DNA from: Deltaproteobacteria bacterium
GTDB lineage: Bacteria; Desulfobacterota; Dissulfuribacteria; Dissulfuribacterales; UBA3076
DNA length: 5,742 nt
Assembly: GCA_027004315.1 (NCBI GenBank)
Contig: JALTHV010000151.1
Location: 1 to 5,742, forward strand
Direction: 5' to 3'
The notes beneath the pieces were generated by a model that was given only the letters and a program-made list of their open reading frames with translations, was not told the DNA's origin and did not search any database. A program made the position numbers and the translations under genes. Each line of letters begins with the position of its first letter. The first letter of the stretch is position 1. This document shows positions 1 to 5,730 of the stretch, one piece after another.

Positions 1-220
1 GTTCCTTTAATGTGGTCTCATTGAAGACCTTGCCAACAAGGCCCATGGCCTTGTGTTCATACACTACCTTGCCATCGGAACTGACTATGCCAGCACTCTC
101 CTGCCCCCTGTGTTGCAGGGCATAGAGACCAAAATAGGTGAGCTTGGCGGCCTCGGGCTGGCCAAAGACCCCAAACACCCCACACTCTTCCCGCGGGGAC
201 CCTGATGGTAAAAGAATCAT
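1..220 (-). CDS. purF: Amidophosphoribosyltransferase (PurF), N-terminal part
   Basis: Catalyses the first committed step of de novo purine synthesis, transferring glutamine-derived ammonia onto phosphoribosyl pyrophosphate; a cytoplasmic enzyme. Only the first 73 codons lie in the window and the rest continues past the left edge. The translation starts MILLPSGSPREECGVFGVFG and continues with LYALQHRGQESAGIVSSDGK, the hallmark start of the PurF class II (Ntn) glutamine amidotransferase domain. Cys13 in the EECGVFG motif is the expected catalytic nucleophile. In the family a short propeptide is often cleaved to expose this Cys, and the 12 residues before it fit that. The ATG at 220-218 is supported by a strong Shine-Dalgarno. 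GlmS and AsnB share the fold, but the ALQHRGQESAG block is PurF-like. Same strand as the upstream kinase but separated from it by 322 bp and a palindromic repeat, so probably an independent unit. Confidence 0.95.
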   Translation of the reverse strand, partial: MILLPSGSPREECGVFGVFGQPEAAKLTYFGLYALQHRGQESAGIVSSDGKVVYEHKAMGLVGKVFNETTLKE

Positions 221-229
221 AAGAAGACG

Positions 230-237
230 ACCTCCTT
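230..237 (-). promoter_or_regulatory. Strong ribosome binding site of purF
   Basis: On the minus strand the sequence AAGGAGGT lies 9 bases before the ATG (10 counted from GGAGG). It is an almost full match to the anti-Shine-Dalgarno and fixes the purF start at 220. Confidence 0.85.
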
Positions 238-254
238 AGATCGCACAGATAAGA

Positions 255-283
255 AAAATACAGACTATACCATTAGCTCTCAA
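255..283 (-). promoter_or_regulatory. Possible purF promoter
   Basis: On the minus strand TTGAGA (283-278) is followed after 17 bp by TATTTT (260-255), a tolerable sigma-70 pair that would give a leader of about 28 bases. A competing pair is TTGAGC (290-285) with TATAGT (269-264), but its spacing is only 15 bp. Neither is strong; no operator was recognised. Confidence 0.25.
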
Positions 284-363
284 TGCTCAATCCCCTTAAT
301 GGACTGCTGATAAAACTCTACCCGGTTGCCTGAGAGTATGAAAAAAACGTTTTTGTTGAATTA

Positions 364-506
364 TGATGCTTTCGTAAAAAAAATCCAAAATATCACGCAA
401 AGGCGCAAAGGCGCAAAGCTTACAAAGGCAATCTATTGTCATTAAAGGAAAAATTCTTGCGCCTTGGCGACTTTGCGTGAGAAAAAGGCTTTTTGCGAAG
501 GCATCA
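364..506. repeat. Palindromic MITE-like repeat with CGCAAAGG core
   Basis: The ends are inverted repeats: TGATGCTTTCGTAAAAA on the left (364-380) and, read on the minus strand, TGATGCCTTCGCAAAAA on the right (506-490), with 15 of 17 matching. Inside, 393-418 (TCACGCAAAGGCGCAAAGG and on) pairs with 456-480 over about 25 bases with two mismatches plus a one-base offset, leaving a loop of about 37 bases. The left arm also contains two tandem GGCGCAAA units (402-417). The tetranucleotide ATTA lies directly outside both ends (360-363 and 507-510) and may be a target duplication, though in such AT-rich sequence it could be chance. From memory, elements with this CGCAAAGGCGCAAAG core are scattered through many environmental proteobacterial genomes. 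No transposase is present. It would fold into a long hairpin if transcribed. Confidence 0.65.
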
Positions 507-542
507 ATTATTATCCTTTAGACGGATTTGGGGTACATAGAT

Positions 543-1997
543 TCATGAACTCTCAAGAGGCAACTCTATCATTACTGTTGTCCCCTCATCCTCTGAGGAG
601 CCACTGAGTGATATGGAGCCGCCATGGCTCGTTACAACCAAGCGGGCCATATAGGTCCCAAGACCAGTCCCGTTCTTTTTGCCTGCAGTCACGTATTTGT
701 CAAAAAAACGTGGACGAATTTGTTCCGGGACCATACCCCAGTTATGTATGCTGACCCATATCCGTCTATCTTCGTGCTTGACCTTGATTTTTACTGATCG
801 ATTTTTGGGAGAGGCCTCAATGGCATTTTTGACGAGATTATCCAGGGTATTCTGGAGGTAGATTCTATCTCCGACAAAAGGAAGCCGGTGTTCCAGGGCA
901 TACATTACCTTATTGAAGATGATGACAATGGCCACATTCTTCCTGTCGGCCATATCTCTGAGGTTTCTGCGGGTCTGGGCTACGATGTCCATGAAGTTGA
1001 AGGGCTTTTTTTGTGGCCTGTAGGATCCATTTTCCAGACGCGTGACATCGAGGTATGTCTCAACCATTTTTCCTAACTGCCGCCCACTGTGTTCGATCTG
1101 ACAGCAGTATTTCTGTTGCACCTTGCTGAGCTCGGTCTTGTTAAGCAGGCACTTGGCGAGACCAACTATTGACACCAGGTGGGAACGCATATCATGACGC
1201 AGCATCTTTTCCATATCCTTTCGGATTGTCTCTGTCTCTACCAGGCTATTAATGTCACGAAAGGTCGAGATGACACTTGGCTTGTCTCCCAAGTGGACCA
1301 CTGTACTGTTAACAGATACCCAGCAGTACGTCCCATCGCTTTTCCTGAAGCGGTATCGAACAGGACCTATGACCTGATTCTTCAGGAGTTTCGTGGTGTC
1401 TTGAATAGCCCTGGCTCGGTCTTCGGGATGGAGCAGGTCAACCATCGTACGTCGATGGAACGTCATGGATTCAAGACCAAGCAGGCGGCTGAATGCCCTG
1501 TTTTGGAAAACAATTTTGCCCTCATAGGAGAGGGCAACGCCGTCAGCAGTATTGTCCACCAGGACCCGGTATAGCTTTTCTGACTGCCTCAGTAATTCAG
1601 TCTTTTCTTTAACCTCCCACTCAAGCCGCAGACGTTCTGCTATCCTGCTGACACTGAGAAGCAGTTTTTCTATCCTGACAGGTTTCTGGATAAAGTCGGA
1701 TACCCCTATCTTGATGGCCTCTACGGCGTCTGCAAAACTGGCATAGCCGGTGATGAAGATGATGCCCAGAGTGGAATTGATCTCCCGCAATGCCTTGGCG
1801 AGAGAAATCCCGTCCATCTCCGGCATCCTGATGTCTAGAATGGCCATATCGAAATGTTGCCTACGCGCCATTTCCAATGCTTTAGAAGGATGGCAAGAGG
1901 TCATGGCCTTGAAATCCATCTTGGCTACGGCTTCAGACAAGATTTGACAGATACTTTCTTCATCGTCAACGATCAAGATATTGGTAATGGCTTGCAT
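543..1997 (-). CDS. Response regulator-PAS-histidine kinase fusion protein
   Basis: A soluble two-component signalling protein of 484 residues. Residues 4-122 form a receiver domain with acidic pocket Asp11/Asp12, phosphoacceptor Asp55 in ILDIRMPEMDG, Thr83 and Lys105-Pro106. A helical linker (about 120-140) leads to a PAS domain (about 140-252, with the HPEDR and RFRKSDGTYCWV signatures), presumably sensing a small ligand or redox state. The HisKA helix carries the phosphoacceptor His268 in MLRHDMRSHL. The HATPase domain shows the N box (NLVKNAIEA, about 387-395), a G1 box reading HNWGMVP instead of the usual DxGxG, an F-box-like FFDKY and G2 box GTGLGTYMA. No transmembrane segment, signal peptide or DNA-binding domain is visible, so phosphate should flow to or from separate partners, none of which is in the window. 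The ATG is supported by AGGA six bases upstream (2007-2004). Divergent from nrdDG; no functional link to it is shown. Confidence 0.9.
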   Translation of the reverse strand: MQAITNILIVDDEESICQILSEAVAKMDFKAMTSCHPSKALEMARRQHFDMAILDIRMPEMDGISLAKALREINSTLGIIFITGYASFADAVEAIKIGVSDFIQKPVRIEKLLLSVSRIAERLRLEWEVKEKTELLRQSEKLYRVLVDNTADGVALSYEGKIVFQNRAFSRLLGLESMTFHRRTMVDLLHPEDRARAIQDTTKLLKNQVIGPVRYRFRKSDGTYCWVSVNSTVVHLGDKPSVISTFRDINSLVETETIRKDMEKMLRHDMRSHLVSIVGLAKCLLNKTELSKVQQKYCCQIEHSGRQLGKMVETYLDVTRLENGSYRPQKKPFNFMDIVAQTRRNLRDMADRKNVAIVIIFNKVMYALEHRLPFVGDRIYLQNTLDNLVKNAIEASPKNRSVKIKVKHEDRRIWVSIHNWGMVPEQIRPRFFDKYVTAGKKNGTGLGTYMARLVVTSHGGSISLSGSSEDEGTTVMIELPLESS

Positions 1998-2093
1998 TTG
2001 AGTCCTACTTTATATCCTGAGCCACCTGCAAAACCCCTTCTCTGCCTGATGGCTCTGTTGGCAATCGATTACTGCCGTCCCCATGACTCTCTA

Positions 2094-2101
2094 AAATGAT
2101 C
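2094..2101. repeat. Left copy of 8-bp target site duplication
   Basis: AAATGATC directly precedes the GTAAC end of the palindromic element and matches 2306-2313 exactly. Confidence 0.8.
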
Positions 2102-2305
2102 GTAACTTCTCAATAAGTTCTGGCGTAACCGTTCGCGTCTCCGGCCAGCGGTAACTTTTTTCAGGGTTTCAGGAGCATCGCTTGATGCACAAGATCAGGG
2201 CACTCTGCCCATTAATCCGCACTGAAACCCTGAAAAAAGTTACCGCTGGCCGGGGGGAATATGATCGGTTACCAAAAATGATGCCCCAACTTATTGAGAA
2301 GTTAC
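2102..2305. mobile_element. Non-autonomous palindromic insertion (MITE), IS66-type ends
   Basis: The ends are a perfect 18-bp inverted repeat, GTAACTTCTCAATAAGTT at 2102-2119 and its complement at 2288-2305. Further in, 2141-2172 and 2222-2253 form a second inverted repeat perfect over 32 bp. GTAAC occurs three times in the left arm (2102, 2125, 2151) and GTTAC three times in the right arm (2239, 2268, 2301), as expected for repeated protein-binding sites. The 49-base centre contains two small perfect hairpins (2175-2188 and 2198-2210). The octamer AAATGATC directly abuts both ends. IS66-family elements are known for ends starting GTAA and 8-bp target duplications, so a relationship is likely but inferred. 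There is no transposase and too little room for one. It lies about 105 bp upstream of the kinase start and about 175 bp upstream of the nrdD promoter candidate. Confidence 0.8.
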
Positions 2306-2313
2306 AAATGATC
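2306..2313. repeat. Right copy of 8-bp target site duplication
   Basis: AAATGATC directly follows the GTTAC end of the palindromic element and matches 2094-2101 exactly. Confidence 0.8.
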
Positions 2314-2479
2314 TCTCTAAAATGTTACAAATTTTTGTTTTTTGCAAGTAAAACTGGATTGTCTATTCTGAGAGTTCTATAATCATCTTGACGTTTTCAG
2401 AGCGAATTCGAGCCCTATAAGTCCACTGTTATCTTACCTTAATCAGCCCATAATTATCCCAGACAGCCCCACAGTCGCT

Positions 2480-2507
2480 TTGACATATTTTTATAACGCA
2501 ATATGTA
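2480..2507 (+). promoter_or_regulatory. Candidate nrdDG promoter
   Basis: A perfect -35 hexamer TTGACA (2480-2485) is followed 16 bp later by TATGTA (2502-2507), a weak -10. The start of transcription would fall near 2514, giving a leader of about 75 bases. The first NrdR-box-like site covers the -10, an arrangement suited to repression. The -10 assignment is uncertain. Confidence 0.4.
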
Positions 2508-2511
2508 TTAC
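2496..2511 (+). promoter_or_regulatory. Upstream NrdR-box-like site (weaker)
   Basis: ACGCAATATGTATTAC matches the NrdR consensus ACACWATATATWGTGT, as I recall it, at 11 of 16 positions, including the central CAATAT. It starts 43 bp before the better downstream site, about four helical turns, so the two would lie on the same DNA face. It overlaps the presumed -10 of nrdD. Confidence 0.45.
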
Positions 2512-2538
2512 TACATTTTGTGGTGTATTATTATTTTG

Positions 2539-2554
2539 ACCCAATATATTGGAT
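2539..2554 (+). promoter_or_regulatory. Downstream NrdR-box-like site (stronger)
   Basis: ACCCAATATATTGGAT matches the recalled NrdR consensus ACACWATATATWGTGT at 13 of 16 positions and has a perfect 12-bp palindromic core CCAATATATTGG. NrdR is the ATP-cone repressor of ribonucleotide reductase genes, and such boxes normally occur in pairs ahead of nrd operons. The context, 37 bp before nrdD, fits. No nrdR gene is in the window. Confidence 0.6.
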
Positions 2555-2590
2555 TTGTTTTTGAAAAAGACAAAAGATAAGGATAACAAA

Positions 2591-4759
2591 ATGACGACCT
2601 ATACTGCACGTATCCAGCCATTGTTAGACAATACAGACTATGTGACCTTTACCCAAATCAAAAAGCGTGACCAGCGTCTGGTGCCATTTGATGCCTCTAA
2701 AATTACTATTGCCATACTTAAGGCAGGGCGGGCCACTGGGGAATTCTCTGAGGATACGGCCAGGCACCTTACCATCCGGGTCCTGGGACTGGCACAGACG
2801 GTATTTCAGGGAAATGTGCCATCGGTTGAGGAGATCCAAGACATAGTAGAGGATGTACTGCTATCTTCACCGTTTAAGAAGACCGCAAAGGCCTATATCT
2901 TATATAGAGATCGTCATGCACGTATTCGGGAAATGGTCAAAAAGGCCGACCTTGACCTGATTGAGCGCTACCTGGAACGTCTGGACTGGAAGGTCCAGGA
3001 AAACAGCAATATGTCATATTCCCTGCAGGGATTGAATAATTACATATCCAGTGAGATCAGCAAGGTCTACTGGCTTAACAAAATTTACACCCCGGAAGTC
3101 CGTGAGGCACATACAACCGGTGCAGTCCATATCCATGACCTGGGCCTGCTTTCGGTATACTGTGTGGGATGGGACCTCCAAGACCTCCTACGTTCCGGAT
3201 TCAGGGGAGCGCCAGGTAAGGCAGAAAGCAGCCCTGCAAGACACTTTCGGACCGCACTGGGGCAGATTGTCAACTTTTTTTATACACTGCAGGGTGAGGC
3301 AGCCGGGGCCCAGGCCCTCTCAAACTTCGACACACTCCTGGCACCCTTTATCAGATATGATGGCCTCAGCTACTATGAGGTCAAACAGGCCCTCCAGGAA
3401 TTCCTCTTTAATGTCAATGTGCCGACAAGGGTAGGCTTCCAGACGCCTTTTACTAATGTCACTCTTGACGTGCAGCCCCCATCTGCCCTGGCCAGGGAAG
3501 GCGTTATTATCGGCGGTAAGCAGCAAAAGGAGATCTATGCCGACTTCCAGCACGAAATGATCATCTTTAACCGTGCCTTTCTCGAGGTCTTGTCTGAGGG
3601 AGACGCGAGAGATAGGGTCTTTACCTTCCCCATACCTACTTATAATATCGATTCAGACTTTGATTGGGAGGCCCCCGGCCTGGAAAGGCTCTGGGAAGTT
3701 ACTGCAAAATACGGTATCCCATATTTTGCCAACTTTGTGAACTCAGACATGTCGTCTGACGATGCCCGTTCCATGTGTTGTCGTCTACGGCTGGATCTGC
3801 GTTCCCTTGAAAGGCGTGGTGGGGGCCTGTTCGGGGCAAATCCGCTGACTGGCTCCATTGGAGTAGTAACCATCAATATGCCACGTCTCGGCTATCTGGC
3901 CGACGATGAAGATGATTTTCTCCAGCGCCTGGGGCGGTTGATGGAGATCGCCAAGACGAGTCTTGAGACCAAACGCAAGGTACTTGAGCGGTTCACAGAA
4001 AAGGGTCTCTATCCATATACAAAATTTTATCTTCGTTATGCCAAGCAACACTATGGCGATTACTGGCACAACCATTTCTCGACCATTGGTCTGGTCGGAA
4101 TGAACGAGGCCTGCCTCAACCTGCTTGATTCTGATATCGGCACACCGAAAGGCCTGGACTTTTCCTGCAGGGTCCTGGACTATATGCGTGAAAAGCTCTG
4201 CCAGTTTCAGCAGGAGACCGGATATCTCTATAACCTGGAGGCCACCCCTGCAGAGGGTGCGGCCTACCGCCTTGCAAGGCTGGACAAGGCACGTTATCCC
4301 GACATCCGCTCTGCAGAGGACAGAGGACAGAGGGCATATGAAGGGGATATGGAGACCGATGCAAAACCCTTTTATACCAACTCAACACAGCTCCCTGTCA
4401 ATTACAGTGACGATATCTTCCAGGTACTTGATCTACAAGACGAATTGCAGACCAAGTACACAGGGGGGACGGTCCTACACGTCTTTCTTGGAGAGGCAGT
4501 TGCCAATCCACAGGCCGTCAAGGCATTTGTTAGGCAGGTCTGCACGAGATATCGTCTGCCATATTTTACCATTACCCCGACATTTTCGGTCTGCCCTACC
4601 CACGGCTATCTGCTTGGCGAACAAAAACGCTGTCCTAGGTGCGGTGCCGAGACCGAGGTTTATTCTCGTGTTGTGGGATATTTAAGGCCGGTCAAGCAAT
4701 GGAATGAGGGCAAACAGGCAGAGTTTGCCCAGCGTACCCATTATCAAGTAGGAAAATAA
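2591..4759 (+). CDS. nrdD: Anaerobic ribonucleoside-triphosphate reductase (class III)
   Basis: Glycyl-radical enzyme that reduces ribonucleoside triphosphates to deoxyribonucleotides without oxygen; cytoplasmic, 722 residues, normal for the family. Residues 18-115 form an N-terminal ATP-cone, the dATP/ATP activity switch. The catalytic barrel shows VHIHDLGLLSVYCVGWDL with Cys191 and SMCCRLRLDLRSLERRGGGL with Cys396/Cys397, one of which should carry the thiyl radical. The C-terminus has a zinc-site pattern of Cys668, His671, Cys681 and Cys684, then SRVVGYLRPVKQWNEGK, in which Gly696 is the radical-bearing glycine. Note that His replaces one of the four zinc cysteines of the classic enzymes; I believe this is common in this branch. 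The ATG at 2591 is preferred because AAGGA (2579-2583) lies seven bases before it. An in-frame TTG at 2549 would add 14 residues but overlaps the NrdR box. The reductant subtype (formate or a redoxin) is not decided. Confidence 0.96.
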   Translation: MTTYTARIQPLLDNTDYVTFTQIKKRDQRLVPFDASKITIAILKAGRATGEFSEDTARHLTIRVLGLAQTVFQGNVPSVEEIQDIVEDVLLSSPFKKTAKAYILYRDRHARIREMVKKADLDLIERYLERLDWKVQENSNMSYSLQGLNNYISSEISKVYWLNKIYTPEVREAHTTGAVHIHDLGLLSVYCVGWDLQDLLRSGFRGAPGKAESSPARHFRTALGQIVNFFYTLQGEAAGAQALSNFDTLLAPFIRYDGLSYYEVKQALQEFLFNVNVPTRVGFQTPFTNVTLDVQPPSALAREGVIIGGKQQKEIYADFQHEMIIFNRAFLEVLSEGDARDRVFTFPIPTYNIDSDFDWEAPGLERLWEVTAKYGIPYFANFVNSDMSSDDARSMCCRLRLDLRSLERRGGGLFGANPLTGSIGVVTINMPRLGYLADDEDDFLQRLGRLMEIAKTSLETKRKVLERFTEKGLYPYTKFYLRYAKQHYGDYWHNHFSTIGLVGMNEACLNLLDSDIGTPKGLDFSCRVLDYMREKLCQFQQETGYLYNLEATPAEGAAYRLARLDKARYPDIRSAEDRGQRAYEGDMETDAKPFYTNSTQLPVNYSDDIFQVLDLQDELQTKYTGGTVLHVFLGEAVANPQAVKAFVRQVCTRYRLPYFTITPTFSVCPTHGYLLGEQKRCPRCGAETEVYSRVVGYLRPVKQWNEGKQAEFAQRTHYQVGK

Positions 4760-4761
4760 TT

Positions 4762-5367
4762 GTGCGAATCGGTGGCCTAGACAGGTTTACACTCAGCGAT
4801 TATCCAGGTCAGGTAGCGGCGATTATCTTTACCCAGGGCTGCAATTTTCGATGCCCATTTTGTCACAATGGAAGGCTGTTACCAATGGAGTCTGATTCCT
4901 TGATTCCGGAAGAAGATGTCTTTTCTTTTCTAGAAAGACGTCGTGGGCAACTCACTGGATTAGTTGTTACGGGTGGTGAACCAACTCTACAGCCAGATCT
5001 CTCTCTATTCCTCCAGAGGGTCAGGGGGATGGGCTTCAGGATCAAACTGGATACCAATGGCAGCCATCCAGAGGTCATAAGCGCACTCCTGGACAAGGGC
5101 CTGCTGGACTTTATTGCCATGGATATAAAGGCGCCCTGGGCACTCTATGACCGTCTGACAGGGGTAAGGGCCCCAAAGGAGCAGTTAAAGAAAAGCATTG
5201 CACTGATCGCCCAAAGTGGTATCAGCCATGAATTCCGGACGACAGTGGTAAGGCCTCTCCTATCCGATAGCGATGTACAGGAAATAAAGGCCATGGTACC
5301 GGCCGGTTCTCCCCATCGTCTCCAGAAATTCAGGCCCGATAACGCCCTTGATCCTGCCCTCCGTTGA
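4762..5367 (+). CDS. nrdG: Anaerobic RNR-activating protein, radical SAM activase
   Basis: Activates NrdD by cleaving S-adenosylmethionine at a [4Fe-4S] cluster and abstracting hydrogen from the NrdD glycine (Gly696). The 201-residue protein opens MRIGGLDRFTLSDYPG and carries the cluster motif Cys27-x3-Cys31-x2-Cys34 in TQGCNFRCPFCHNG. It continues with the SAM-binding GGE motif (VVTGGEPT, residues 68-75), KLDTNG (95-100) and AMDIKAPW (119-126). This matches the NrdG2 branch of activases better than the short E. coli type. The start is GTG, with AGGA (4750-4753) eight bases ahead and no earlier alternative in frame. It begins two bases after the nrdD stop, so the two genes should be co-transcribed and translationally coupled. 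The end, FRPDNALDPALR, matches the usual family end, though some relatives carry a short extra tail. Generic pyruvate formate-lyase activase annotations are possible but the neighbour settles the role. Confidence 0.95.
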   Translation: MRIGGLDRFTLSDYPGQVAAIIFTQGCNFRCPFCHNGRLLPMESDSLIPEEDVFSFLERRRGQLTGLVVTGGEPTLQPDLSLFLQRVRGMGFRIKLDTNGSHPEVISALLDKGLLDFIAMDIKAPWALYDRLTGVRAPKEQLKKSIALIAQSGISHEFRTTVVRPLLSDSDVQEIKAMVPAGSPHRLQKFRPDNALDPALR

Positions 5368-5380
5368 GTTTTCCTAAGTT

Positions 5381-5389
5381 CCCCCCCCC
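5381..5389. repeat. Homopolymer run of nine C
   Basis: Nine consecutive C bases 14 bp after the nrdG stop. Such runs slip during replication and are also prone to sequencing length errors. It lies outside any confident gene, so a coding phase-variation role is not supported. Confidence 0.9.
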
Positions 5390-5701
5390 GTTAGATTCTA
5401 TAGGGCTATTTTTTTGGACATTTTTAGGAGCAGAGCCAACATCATACAGAAGGCGTTTTCCATTGCGAAGCCTTATTTCTTTCTCGTTAAGCGCTCTGCA
5501 CAGTTGTATCTGTGCTGCACGGAATCTCGGTATATCAAGGGGCTCTAAACGAATTTCAACCGCCTCACGGGTACTACCCTGAAAGTCGGATAAAGCGTAC
5601 ACTATAACTATTATTTTCGTTGTATTCGGAATGCATAATTTTGGCATAAAAAAATTAACCATGGATGAGAACACGGCTGCCAACATGCACCAGATATAGA
5701 T

Positions 5702-5730
5702 GTAGGGTGGATAAGCGAAGCGCATCCACC
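5702..5730. repeat. Dispersed palindromic repeat
   Basis: The segment contains GGTGGAT (5706-5712) and its complement ATCCACC (5724-5730) around a GCG-rich centre, able to form a hairpin. It closely resembles a GTAGGGTGGAT...GCATCCACC repeat that I remember as widespread in proteobacterial intergenic regions. The right window edge is only 12 bases away, so a larger element may be cut off. Confidence 0.6.

Larger units (their letters stand above)
221..542. other. Intergenic region between purF and the kinase gene
   Basis: No open frame here looks like a protein. The stretch holds the purF ribosome binding site and a weak promoter candidate, a 12-bp A/T palindrome AAAAACGTTTTT (343-354), and the palindromic repeat at about 364-506. 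That repeat sits directly downstream of the kinase stop codon and could help end its transcript, but no ordinary GC-stem plus T-run terminator was found. Confidence 0.6.
1998..2590. other. Long divergent intergenic region, kinase gene to nrdD
   Basis: About 590 bp without a credible gene. From the kinase side it holds a short unexplained stretch with an imperfect GGCA...TGCC palindrome (2060-2076), then the inserted palindromic element (2102-2305) with its flanking duplications. Next comes an AT-rich segment (2314-2479) that contains a TATAAT hexamer at 2378-2383 with only a poor -35 (TGGATT, 2355-2360). Last are the better nrdD promoter and NrdR-box-like sites. Short open frames crossing the palindromic element have no ribosome binding site and no protein character. 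No clear promoter for the kinase was recognised; a sigma-54 site was sought and not found. Confidence 0.6.

Noticed and set aside
320..345. TGCCTGAGA resembling part of a TPP riboswitch ahead of purF
   Set aside because: The other conserved TPP blocks (ACCTGAT and the closing helix) are missing, and TPP control of purF is not expected.
393..418. Short tandem CGCAAAGG units resembling a CRISPR or direct-repeat array
   Set aside because: The units are only 8 bp, have no spacers, and form one arm of a palindrome.
1179..1574. 131-codon plus-strand open frame inside the kinase gene
   Set aside because: It is antisense to well-defined PAS and HisKA domains and shows no motif of its own.
2020..2060. 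Sigma-54 promoter for the kinase (GG...GC elements on the minus strand)
   Set aside because: The GG and GC pairs are about 15 bp apart instead of the required 10.
2102..2305. Integron attC-like site, since it is palindromic with GTAAC/GTTAC ends
   Set aside because: The orientation and core do not fit RYYYAAC/GTTRRRY boxes, the arms are perfect rather than imperfect, and the 8-bp duplication points to transposition.
2182..2382. 66-codon open frame over the palindromic element
   Set aside because: It is created by the palindrome itself, lacks a ribosome binding site and has no protein-like features.
2549..2590. TTG start that would extend NrdD by 14 residues
   Set aside because: It lies inside the palindromic NrdR-box-like site, has no Shine-Dalgarno, and the ATG at 2591 has AAGGA at good spacing and begins where family similarity begins.
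5395..5415. Rho-independent terminator after nrdG
   Set aside because: The T-run is present but the preceding stem (ATAG/CTAT with almost no loop) is too weak to support the call.
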